Of a DNA stretch of 47,996 nt, positions 1 through 7,817 are shown one piece after another; the first letter of the stretch is position 1; every line of letters starts with the position of its first letter. This DNA is from Candidatus Scybalousia scybalohippi (lineage in GTDB: Bacteria > Bacteroidota > Bacteroidia > Bacteroidales > P3). A program made the translations under genes and the position numbers. The stretch spans positions 1-47,996 of the forward strand of contig JAGHSX010000044.1 of assembly GCA_018065645.1 (NCBI GenBank), in the 5' to 3' direction. The notes under the pieces were generated by a model that saw nothing but the letters and a program-made list of their open reading frames with translations, did no database searches and had not been told where the DNA came from.

Positions 1-579
1 ACATCAGTTAGATATTCTGCTACAGTGGCAGAAAACAATGAAGTGGTATGTAAGTTCAAGATTGAGGGTTATTGTCCTGACCCTCTTTTCTCTGAACAAG
101 TGGAAAACAAAGTTGCTGCAGCAAGTACTGTTGGCATGTTCCACTTCCCTTTGATTATGTCAAAAGACCCAGAGCCACCTGGTGGTGTTGTTTTTGGTTT
201 GAGACAGCCAAGCTTGATTGTTGCAATTGATAATGGTGGTGCTGTTTCCGTTGGTATGAAGATTGTGTTCAAGGCTAATGGTACATTGACTGGTCCGATG
301 TTAATTGATGTCGAGACACAGAAGTATTTCAAAGTCAATAAGACGATGCAGGCTGGCGAAAGGATTGAGATTGATACAGCAATAGGACAGAAGAAGATAC
401 AAGGCATTCTGAATGGCGTTACATCAAATTACTTTAAGTACAGAGACTTGGATAGTGAGTGGCTACAGCTTGATGTAGGAAGCAACTTGTTCAGATACGA
501 TGCAGATGCAAATGCCGGTAACTTAGAGGTATTCATTTACTACAGCAACAAGTTCTTGGAGGTACAAGAATGTTACTAG
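1..579 (+). CDS. Distal tail (Dit)-like protein, 3' part; the gene continues across the circular junction from 47572
   Basis: Open in frame from base 1 (ORF track starts at the internal GTG at 25). Joins in frame to 47572-47895 through the 101-bp terminal overlap, giving about 300 aa. Lies directly after the tape measure gene. Confidence 0.75.
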   Translation, partial: TSVRYSATVAENNEVVCKFKIEGYCPDPLFSEQVENKVAAASTVGMFHFPLIMSKDPEPPGGVVFGLRQPSLIVAIDNGGAVSVGMKIVFKANGTLTGPMLIDVETQKYFKVNKTMQAGERIEIDTAIGQKKIQGILNGVTSNYFKYRDLDSEWLQLDVGSNLFRYDADANAGNLEVFIYYSNKFLEVQECY

Positions 580-1727
580 AAAAGCAAATTCAGATACAAG
601 TATTCGTACTGGATGACAATGGTACATTTGATAACATTGGTGAAGTCAATCAGTACAGTGATTTGATTTGGCCGGATAAGTTTAATGGATACGCTAGTTT
701 TGAGTTGTGGGCGCCGATTACAGATGAAAATGCTGAATATTTCAAAAAGGGTAACATATTGTGGTGTGGTGGAGATAATGCTGCGGTAGTTGAGATTGTC
801 AAGTCTACAATAGATGACGATGGCACTAAGACATACAATGTCAAAGGACGTACGTTGGAAATGTACTTGACAACTCGTATCCTTTGGGGTACGTATAATG
901 CTACTAACAAAGATGCATCCACTTGCATGTATGATATAGTTAGTCAGAACTGTGTCAACCCAATAAATGCCAAACGAAAGATACCGTTCCTTACAATGGC
1001 AACGGATAAACATTTTGGTGGCAAGATACAGTATCAGAAGACTGGTGGTGAAGTGTATGATGCACTTGTAGCCATAGCAGCAAATTCTGATATAGGTTTT
1101 AGTATCCACTTCAGGCCAAAAGAAAAGAAGCTGGTATTTGAAGTCATTGAGGGTGTAGATAGGACTGTCGAGCAAAGTACTAATGAGCCAGTTGAGTTCA
1201 GTACGGATTTGGAAGACATCTTGTCTAGTTCGTATTACACGAACAATCAGGACTTGAAGACTGTTGCCTTGGTAGCAGGCGAAGGCGAAGGAACTTCTCG
1301 AAAGACTCAAGTATCAGGAAACAACAACGGTCAAGGATTTCTCAGACGAGAGCTTTACGTAGATGCAAGAGACCTACAAAGTGAGACCGTGAATGAGGAC
1401 GGAAGTACAACAAGTTTAACACCGGCTCAATATACTGCAGCTCTTATTCAAAGAGGAGACGAAAAGGTTGCAGAGTGCCAGACAACAGAAGTGTTTGAGG
1501 CACAGATACGAGTATTTGGTGACGTACAGTATGAGTATGGTGTTGATTATCAAAAAGGCGATAAAGTAACTGTTAGGGACAAACAGCTAGGTGTTGTTGT
1601 GTCGGCAAGAATAACAGAAGTAGAAGAGGACTTCGATGATGAATATGCATTGGTGTTAACATTTGGGTATTCATATCCGACATTGATGCAGAAGATGAAA
1701 CAACAGTTGACATCGCAAGGAGGATAA
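570..1727 (+). CDS. Siphovirus Gp37-like / tail-associated protein
   Basis: 385 aa; N-terminus (WPDKFNGYASFELWAPIT...GRTLEMYLTTRILWGTY) resembles the Gp37-like family; follows Dit. Confidence 0.65.
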   Translation: MLLEKQIQIQVFVLDDNGTFDNIGEVNQYSDLIWPDKFNGYASFELWAPITDENAEYFKKGNILWCGGDNAAVVEIVKSTIDDDGTKTYNVKGRTLEMYLTTRILWGTYNATNKDASTCMYDIVSQNCVNPINAKRKIPFLTMATDKHFGGKIQYQKTGGEVYDALVAIAANSDIGFSIHFRPKEKKLVFEVIEGVDRTVEQSTNEPVEFSTDLEDILSSSYYTNNQDLKTVALVAGEGEGTSRKTQVSGNNNGQGFLRRELYVDARDLQSETVNEDGSTTSLTPAQYTAALIQRGDEKVAECQTTEVFEAQIRVFGDVQYEYGVDYQKGDKVTVRDKQLGVVVSARITEVEEDFDDEYALVLTFGYSYPTLMQKMKQQLTSQGG

Positions 1728-1733
1728 TGTACA

Positions 1734-1862
1734 ATGGCATTAAAGATAGTGGTGTTATGTGTTGTCGCTATCTTAGTAATGTTAGGTGTAGCACTTATAG
1801 GCTTTATTGCTTGGTGTTATTGTCTTGCTTGTTGGATAGTGGACGAATTTGAAAGAAGGTGA
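1734..1862 (+). CDS. Small single-TM protein (42 aa)
   Basis: MALKIVVLCVVAILVMLGVALIGFIAWCYCLACWIVDEFERR; AAGGAGG upstream; too short for the ORF track. Confidence 0.6.
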   Translation: MALKIVVLCVVAILVMLGVALIGFIAWCYCLACWIVDEFERR

Positions 1863-1870
1863 GGTAACAA

Positions 1871-2860
1871 ATGGAACGATGTGGATTTTTCGATGCCAAC
1901 CTTGTTGGCGAAGAATACGACAGAGTCTACCTTGCTCAGGAGTTTGCAGCATACTTTGCTAGCTTTATTGGTAATGGTGTGTTCGCAAATAAGTCAGACG
2001 AACTTCAAGTACTTGCAATGCCTACACCTGCAATGCAGGTAACTGTTAAAGGCGGTCAAGGTTGGATTAACGGATATTGGTATGAGAATACAGACGACTT
2101 GTATTTACCTATTGATGTTGCCGATGGTGTACTTAACAGAATTGACATCGTAGTACTTCGTCTTGGTTTTTCAGAAAGAGCAATGTGGGTTGAAGTCAAG
2201 AAAGGCTCCACTGCAGTAAATCCGGTTGCTCCGGATATTGTAAGGAATGCAGACTACTACGAATTGAAGCTTGCAGAGATTTATGTAGGTGCTGGTGCAA
2301 TTAGAATAACGCAGGCAAATATAACTGACACGAGAATGGACCAGGCAGTGTGCGGTTGGGTAACTGGTTTGGTAGAGCAGTTAGATACGACTACATTATT
2401 CAATCAGTTTGAGGCTTATTTTACAGAGTTCAAAGAAAGATATGAAGCAGACTACGACAATTGGACTGCAGAACAGAAAGCAGCTTATATTCAGTGGTTG
2501 GCTGATACCAAACAAGATTATAACGACTATGTTAGTGAAACGGAACAAGATTATGACGATTGGACTGGCGCTAAGAAAGACGAGTACGATGGATGGTATG
2601 ATACACATATCGCTTTGTGGCAGACAGAGTTTGAAACTTGGTTTGACAATGTAAAAGGCCAATTGAGTACAGATGTTGCTGGACGGTTACAGAACCAGTT
2701 GGATGAACATGAGGCATTGCTTAATAGTCTTGCCAAGATGTTGATAAAGAACGAGATTACAGCTCCGTTCGAAACAACAAATGAAACTTTATTGAAGACG
2801 ACAGATAATAAGGTCCTTCTATTTACAACAAAGCATCAAGTTTATCCTTGTAAGTGTTAA
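1871..2860 (+). CDS. Baseplate/tail structural protein with W/Y/D-rich coiled region
   Basis: 329 aa; N-terminal beta-rich part (QGWINGYWYENTDDLYLPID), then repeated EQDYDDWT/ADYDNWT-type helical segments; lies between the Gp37-like gene and the DGR target. Confidence 0.6.
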   Translation: MERCGFFDANLVGEEYDRVYLAQEFAAYFASFIGNGVFANKSDELQVLAMPTPAMQVTVKGGQGWINGYWYENTDDLYLPIDVADGVLNRIDIVVLRLGFSERAMWVEVKKGSTAVNPVAPDIVRNADYYELKLAEIYVGAGAIRITQANITDTRMDQAVCGWVTGLVEQLDTTTLFNQFEAYFTEFKERYEADYDNWTAEQKAAYIQWLADTKQDYNDYVSETEQDYDDWTGAKKDEYDGWYDTHIALWQTEFETWFDNVKGQLSTDVAGRLQNQLDEHEALLNSLAKMLIKNEITAPFETTNETLLKTTDNKVLLFTTKHQVYPCKC

Positions 2861-2910
2861 AGTTTGTCAGTGGACTAATAATAAATTGAGTAATTTGAAA
2901 GGAGCAAGAC

Positions 2911-3843
2911 ATGAGTGTTATTTCTGTAGAAACACAGATGCTTAGCGAACTTCAGTCGGCAACTGGTTTGCAGGACAGCGATTTGCTGTATGTAGAACTT
3001 ACCGATGGTGGTTCAAAGAAGATGACGTTTGGTGACTTAGTTACAGCTATCAAAGCATCTATTTCATATCCGGAAGAAGCCATTCTTAGTGTAGCGGATA
3101 TAGTTAGTGTCCAGACGGATGATGGAACAAAAATACCTGCTGCATCAGTTGTATATGCAATGTATACAAAAGAAACTGTAATGCAGAGGGAGCAGGCTTG
3201 TATTAACGGTTCAAGAGCTATTGGTGAGAGGATTGACCTTGATACTTTGATGGGTTATATCAGAGCTGGAGAAAACGACAAGTTTGCTATTGGCGACTAC
3301 TTTACAGATGGTGGTGTTGATTGGGCAATCGTAGCAAAGAACCATTATCCTGCATGGGCTTTTGGTGATGGTGTAGCAAGACCTAATCACGTTGTATGTA
3401 TGCCAGTTACTTTTTTGGCAACATCTTATCAGTACAATACATCAAATACAAATAGTGGTGGATATGCAGGCTCTCTTATGCCGGCAAATATGGAAGCAGA
3501 GTATAACAAGTTAAGTACAAAGCTGAAAGGTTATATTCGTGCTACTCGTATTTACGAGAACAATAAGTCTGCTTGGGCTGCTGCAATGCGTAACATGCGT
3601 ATTCCTACAATCGTTGAGCTGACCGGTAATCAGGGTTGGGCAGACCAGTATTCTGGTGGTGTTTGTAGTCAGTTCCCACTTTGTCAGAGTGGTTTATTTA
3701 GAATTGCAAGTACTTGGTATTGGGCTCTTGACCCAGTTGCATCCAATGCGGCGGACTTTTGCGGTGTGCTCAGCAATGGCTATTCGAGCAGCGTCAGCGC
3801 CTCCGCCTCTGGGCGTGTGCGGCCGGAAATCGTCCTTGCTTAA
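2911..3843 (+). CDS. DGR variable (target) protein, C-type-lectin-like C-terminus; putative receptor-binding protein
   Basis: 310 aa; C-terminal VR ends ...NGYSSSVSASASGRVRPEIVLA; TR-matching segment at its 3' end. Confidence 0.9.
   Translation: MSVISVETQMLSELQSATGLQDSDLLYVELTDGGSKKMTFGDLVTAIKASISYPEEAILSVADIVSVQTDDGTKIPAASVVYAMYTKETVMQREQACINGSRAIGERIDLDTLMGYIRAGENDKFAIGDYFTDGGVDWAIVAKNHYPAWAFGDGVARPNHVVCMPVTFLATSYQYNTSNTNSGGYAGSLMPANMEAEYNKLSTKLKGYIRATRIYENNKSAWAAAMRNMRIPTIVELTGNQGWADQYSGGVCSQFPLCQSGLFRIASTWYWALDPVASNAADFCGVLSNGYSSSVSASASGRVRPEIVLA
3747..3825 (+). repeat. DGR variable repeat (VR)
   Basis: 79 bp aligned without gaps to TR 4515-4593; 15 mismatches, all at TR adenines (10 A>G, 3 A>T, 2 A>C); the last 19 nt (IMH-like, ctctgggcgtgtgcggccg) are identical. 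Confidence 0.97.
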
Positions 3844-3852
3844 TCAGCAATC

Positions 3853-3872
3853 GTGCAGACGGCAGTCTGCAC
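3853..3872 (+). promoter_or_regulatory. Post-VR DGR target-site hairpin/cruciform
   Basis: GTGCAGAC-GGCA-GTCTGCAC: perfect 8-bp stem with a GRNA tetraloop, just after the VR gene stop codon, as in known DGR target sites. Confidence 0.85.
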
Positions 3873-3923
3873 ATCTGATGGTAGCAAGAGATTGATGGCA
3901 AGTGCAAGAAAAGGAGAACGTAG

Positions 3924-4493
3924 ATGGGTGTACCCAAGTGGCGACGTTCGTCATCAAAGTTAGATGCCTTTTATGAAGCTGTTAAACTGAGACAAATAGT
4001 CACACAAATGGTTATGCGAAGTTATGGCATGAAGACTGGAAATTACAAAAGGCTCGTACCTAAAAAGGTACGGGCTGAATATCCAGATTTGGCAAAGCTG
4101 TTTGACAGAGTGGATAAGTACCAAGAACAAGTTGAAGAGACTGGTATGCTTGAGCAATATGACAACTGGATGATAACGAAGACGAGAAGCAATTTGTTGC
4201 ATTATAGTTCTCTTATGGTTGGTCACATAACGTCTGCAAATGAAATAAGGTGCACAATAGAGCAGGAATATATCAAGAGGATTTTGCTTCAAGATGATGC
4301 AATAGCAGATGTTGCGAACATCAAGCAGGAAGTCCAATTTGTTGAAGAATTCTTTGCCATAGACTTAAACAAGTATATGTGCTTGGCAGAGCAGTTGGAA
4401 AAGGTAAGAAATTATTTATACAGATGGAAACGTTCGACAGTTAACGAATACAAAGAGTTTCTGAAAAACAAACAAGAGGAACAAAACAAATAA
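3924..4493 (+). CDS. avd: Avd-like DGR accessory protein
   Basis: 189 aa helical basic protein (MGVPKWRRSSSKLDAFYEAVKLR...) located between VR and TR, the avd position in the BPP-1 layout. Confidence 0.7.
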   Translation: MGVPKWRRSSSKLDAFYEAVKLRQIVTQMVMRSYGMKTGNYKRLVPKKVRAEYPDLAKLFDRVDKYQEQVEETGMLEQYDNWMITKTRSNLLHYSSLMVGHITSANEIRCTIEQEYIKRILLQDDAIADVANIKQEVQFVEEFFAIDLNKYMCLAEQLEKVRNYLYRWKRSTVNEYKEFLKNKQEEQNK

Positions 4494-4514
4494 TAGATGT
4501 GGGTTATATGCTGT

Positions 4515-4593
4515 TGCGACGAACTTTTGCAATGTGAACAACAATGGCAATTCGAACAACAACAACGCCTCCAACTCTGGGCGTGTGCGGCCG
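4515..4593 (+). repeat. DGR template repeat (TR)
   Basis: AAC/AAT-rich template matching VR 3747-3825 with adenine-only differences; upstream of the RT. Confidence 0.97.
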
Positions 4594-4792
4594 ATATCGT
4601 GTTAACTCATAATTGTAGGCAAGGACTGATAGAGCTAAGGACGATAGGAGCGTATGACCCTGGCGAAAGCCTAAATAACCTGATGTAGGTCGAGAACGAC
4701 TACCGCGTTTATTCGTGTGATGTATCTTAGTGCTTGGATGGTTACGTACCATTACACTAAGTGATACTACAAACAGTTAGGATGTTGGTTGA
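4594..4792 (+). ncRNA. DGR RNA 3' spacer, structured
   Basis: Between TR and RT: GGC-GAAA-GCC hairpin (4662-4671), GTAGgTCG-AGAA-CGACTAC (about 4685-4703), CTTAGTG..ATGGT-TACGT-ACCAT..CACTAAG (4726-4761). Confidence 0.65.
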
Positions 4793-5980
4793 ATGAGTAA
4801 AAGTAACCATAAACGTAATCAAGCATATCGACAAGTTCGAGATGCAAATAATCTAATGGCAGGTGGTCGAAGATGCATGCAAGGCGTGACGTGGAAACAA
4901 TCCACACAAAGTTGGTATCTCGATAGGCTCCACCGTGTTCAAGAGACGCAAAAGAAACTTGACAATATGGAACGGATGTCTGAAGGGTTTACTGTGTTTG
5001 GTATTATAGAACGAGGTAAGCCAAGAGAAATCAAAGCCGTACACATCAATGAAAGAACAGTACAAAATACTGTTACGAAAGAAGTATTGCTGCCTAGAAT
5101 CAGACCAAAGCTCGTTTATGACAATTATGCTTCTTTGCAAGGACGAGGCATACACAAAGCATTTGAACGAGTTAAAGCTTTTCTGCAACAAGAGTACCGC
5201 AGATGTGGAAGTAATGAGTTTTATGTTGCAGTTGGTGATTTGCACGCTTATTTTGATAGCATTGACCACGATGTTGTTTATCAACAAAATAAGCGACTAT
5301 TTATGAACGACCCAAAGGCGTTATATCTTACAATGGATTTCGTAGATGCAGTTGGAGATAAAGGGTTTGGACTTGGTAGTCAAGTGTTTCAAACATTGGC
5401 CGTATTCCATCCAAACGAAATAGACCACTACATCAAGGAACAGTTGAAGATAAAAGGGTACGGTCGTTATATGGATGATTTCTTTATGATACACAGTGAC
5501 AAAAGGTATTTGCAACAGTGTATTGATGAAGTAGAAAAGAAATATAGAGACATTGGTATAGAACTTAGCTTGCACAAAACCAAGATATGCAAGGTTGGGT
5601 GCGGGTTCAAGTTTTTGAAGGCAAAAATAAGTGTAACGAGTACTGGAAAAATCGTTATGAGGCCTGACCATAGTAGTCTTGTTAGAGAACGTCGTAAGCT
5701 AAGGAAGTTCAAAGAGAAACTTGACGCTGGCGTGATGGAATATAAGGAAATAGAGCAACAATACAAGTCGTGGCGTGGTTACATGGCTTATTTTGATTCT
5801 TATAAATCTATCAAAAGTATTGATGCTTTGTATGACGAGTTATTTATAAAAGATTGGAGGACACAAGAACATGGCAGAGTTAGAAAAGAACGAGGCTATT
5901 GGAAGTGTAGAAAGTTCGGAGACAAACAGAATCCGTCTGAAAGACGGCACGGTGTTGAACTTGCCGATGAATGGAACTGA
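4793..5980 (+). CDS. DGR reverse transcriptase
   Basis: 395 aa; YVAVGDLHAYFDSIDHD, GLGSQ (SQ-type motif 4), YGRYMDDFFMI (YMDD). Confidence 0.95.
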   Translation: MSKSNHKRNQAYRQVRDANNLMAGGRRCMQGVTWKQSTQSWYLDRLHRVQETQKKLDNMERMSEGFTVFGIIERGKPREIKAVHINERTVQNTVTKEVLLPRIRPKLVYDNYASLQGRGIHKAFERVKAFLQQEYRRCGSNEFYVAVGDLHAYFDSIDHDVVYQQNKRLFMNDPKALYLTMDFVDAVGDKGFGLGSQVFQTLAVFHPNEIDHYIKEQLKIKGYGRYMDDFFMIHSDKRYLQQCIDEVEKKYRDIGIELSLHKTKICKVGCGFKFLKAKISVTSTGKIVMRPDHSSLVRERRKLRKFKEKLDAGVMEYKEIEQQYKSWRGYMAYFDSYKSIKSIDALYDELFIKDWRTQEHGRVRKERGYWKCRKFGDKQNPSERRHGVELADEWN

Positions 5981-6248
5981 GTATGAGAGCTCTACACCAA
6001 TTGGTGACAACGTATTTACTGATGACAACCTTTCGCAAGTTGTAATCAACGGTGTTGACCAAGGCAAGATGGTCCTTGTGAGCAAGTATCCATATAATGG
6101 TGGCACAAGATTTTGTATCAGACAGCAGACAGACGAAGAGAAGCTTATCGATACATTAAAGTCTGAGAATGCAAATTTGAATCAGCAGCTCACAGATACA
6201 CAAGTTGCCCTTTGTGATGTGTATGAGATGATTGCTGGTCTTATGTAA
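5871..6248 (+). CDS. Small phage tail-region protein, unknown function
   Basis: 125 aa; GGAGG upstream; overlaps the RT 3' end by 110 bp. Confidence 0.7.
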   Translation: MAELEKNEAIGSVESSETNRIRLKDGTVLNLPMNGTEYESSTPIGDNVFTDDNLSQVVINGVDQGKMVLVSKYPYNGGTRFCIRQQTDEEKLIDTLKSENANLNQQLTDTQVALCDVYEMIAGLM

Positions 6249-6262
6249 AGGAGGAATGGCAG

Positions 6263-6376
6263 ATGGCTAGAGTATATGCAGACCTTATTCGTAAAGGTGT
6301 AAAAACAATGGATGATGTTCCAGAAAAGCTCAGAGCAGAAGTTCAGGCCATTCTGGATGGCGATAAGGATGCTTAG
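6263..6376 (+). CDS. CD1375/XkdX-like small protein A (37 aa)
   Basis: MARVYADLIRKGVKTMDDVPEKLRAEVQAILDGDKDA; GGAGG upstream. Confidence 0.7.
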   Translation: MARVYADLIRKGVKTMDDVPEKLRAEVQAILDGDKDA

Positions 6377-6419
6377 GTATCTTATATTGCGATTGATACT
6401 AGGGAAGGAGGTGTGGACA

Positions 6420-6542
6420 ATGGCAACAGTTTATGCAACCCTTATTATCAAAGGCGTAAAGACTTTTGACCAGGTGCCGGACAAGCTCAAGCCTCAGGTC
6501 AGAGAAATTCTGATTGCACTTGAGTGCGAAGATATGGCATAG
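6420..6542 (+). CDS. CD1375/XkdX-like small protein B (40 aa)
   Basis: MATVYATLIIKGVKTFDQVPDKLKPQVREILIALECEDMA; AAGGAGG upstream; the ORF-track start at 6312 is too early. Confidence 0.7.
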   Translation: MATVYATLIIKGVKTFDQVPDKLKPQVREILIALECEDMA

Positions 6543-6569
6543 TAAAGAACGAGATGGAGGCAAGTGGAT

Positions 6570-6878
6570 ATGGATACACCAATCACTAGAGCCGAACATA
6601 ACGAATTCGCCAAGAGAGTTGAGGAAAACAAAGAACGTACTGACAAACGTCTTGAGATGCTTGAGCAGTCAATGGAACGTTTCAATACGTTAGTTGTCTC
6701 AGTGGAGAAGTTGGCAACCAACATGGAAAGCATGGCAGCAGAGCAGAAGTCTCAGAATGCTAAACTTGAGAAGTTGGAAGAACGAGATGGAGAGAGATGG
6801 CGTAGTGTCGTTGGCTATGTGATAACAGCAGTCATCGGTATCCTAATCGGATTTGTATTCAAGCAGTTCGGTATCTAA
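6570..6878 (+). CDS. XhlA/hemolysin-like membrane protein
   Basis: Coiled coil plus C-terminal TM (SVVGYVITAVIGILIGFVFKQFGI); GGAGG spacing favours ATG 6570 over GTG 6564. Confidence 0.75.
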   Translation: MDTPITRAEHNEFAKRVEENKERTDKRLEMLEQSMERFNTLVVSVEKLATNMESMAAEQKSQNAKLEKLEERDGERWRSVVGYVITAVIGILIGFVFKQFGI

Positions 6879-6987
6879 CAAAGACAGTGTATAGTGTACG
6901 ATGTTGTTTGGTAACGGGTGGCCGTCAGTGTAGTACTGGCGGCTATCTTACGTTATAAAAATATTTGAATTATTTTTGATTTGCACG

Positions 6988-7016
6988 TTGACAAATTAAG
7001 ATATCAGATGTATAAT
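6988..7016 (+). promoter_or_regulatory. sigma70-like promoter
   Basis: TTGACA-17-TATAAT. Confidence 0.85.
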
Positions 7017-7074
7017 AAGTACATAGTTAAGGGAGCGAACAGCTCAAAGATAAAGTGCTTAGGAGGGCAAAGAA

Positions 7075-7281
7075 ATGATGGCAGAAGTAATGATGGAAAT
7101 GTTAGAAGAGAGTGGTAAGGTAATCAAGAGTGTAAAGTATACAGACGGTACAGTACTTGACATCGAGATGGTTGAAGATATGGAAAACGTAATTGCATTT
7201 GAAGTAGTTGAGCTTGATGCTTACGAAGCAAATGGTTATGATGTAGATGGTCTTGCAACAGCTTGGATGGAAGTACAATAA
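7075..7281 (+). CDS. Small acidic early protein, paralog of 30625-30840
   Basis: 68 aa; AGGAGG upstream; shares DAYEANGYDVDGL with EAYEENGYDVEGL. Confidence 0.75.
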   Translation: MMAEVMMEMLEESGKVIKSVKYTDGTVLDIEMVEDMENVIAFEVVELDAYEANGYDVDGLATAWMEVQ

Positions 7282-7288
7282 ATAGCTG

Positions 7289-7317
7289 TTGACTTCTATA
7301 TAGTTATGGTGTATCAT
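7289..7317 (+). promoter_or_regulatory. sigma70-like promoter
   Basis: TTGACT-17-TATCAT. Confidence 0.7.
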
Positions 7318-7434
7318 ATAAGCATAAAGAGAAGCAAGGCTAAGCGAAGCAGTAATGCTGGTGCAGTTGAGAACAATTAGTGCCGGATATGAAAAGTAGC
7401 AAGATTGCTAATAAGTGTTCAGGAGGACGAAGAG

Positions 7435-7716
7435 ATGACAGTTAATTACAAACAGTACGAAAGTGAAAAGGCAGCATTCTTAAAGAAGCACAGTTGGATT
7501 GATTGTTCTACATCACCAATGGACGAGTACGGAAGATACCACAAAGAGTACATTTGCGAAGATGGTTCTATTTGGTATGAAGTGATGGGTCCTGAGATGG
7601 TGTCAGAAGTAGTTGAGATTAAGAAGGCTCAGGTAAAGGTAGAAGTGAAAATGTTCAGAACAGAGTTCTGGAGTAGTGATGATAGTTCAAGCAAGTACTA
7701 CTACGAACAGTTCTAA
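7435..7716 (+). CDS. Hypothetical early protein
   Basis: 93 aa from ATG 7435 after AGGAGGACGAAGAG. Confidence 0.7.
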   Translation: MTVNYKQYESEKAAFLKKHSWIDCSTSPMDEYGRYHKEYICEDGSIWYEVMGPEMVSEVVEIKKAQVKVEVKMFRTEFWSSDDSSSKYYYEQF

Positions 7717-7781
7717 GCCACACTGACGAGTCGTTGAGAATTACGACGAAACCTGCAAGTGCAGGTCTGTGGTAGTTGTTC
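7705..7781 (+). ncRNA. Hammerhead ribozyme (open at stem I, type I)
   Basis: CCACA-CUGACGA-GUCGU(UGAGAAUU)ACGAC-GAA-ACCUGC(AAGU)GCAGGU-C^UGUGG; all core nucleotides match and all three stems pair. Stem I can extend through GAACA 7705-7709 / UGUUC 7777-7781. Confidence 0.9.
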
Positions 7782-7817
7782 CACAAAGTAATCAATTTTA
7801 GCTAGGAGGCAAAAGAA

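Noticed and set aside
1-101. Direct terminal repeat as a packaging feature
   Set aside because: Length 101 and location inside an open reading frame fit an assembly overlap.
576-1310. Long minus-strand ORF (244 aa) and other antisense ORFs
   Set aside because: All lie opposite well-supported + strand genes, have no Shine-Dalgarno or family signal, and have odd composition.
3656-3895. 79-aa ORF overlapping VR
   Set aside because: Out of frame with the DGR target; no independent support.
4497-4688. 63-aa ORF over the DGR TR
   Set aside because: Frame differs from that of VR; the sequence is explained by the TR and spacer RNA.
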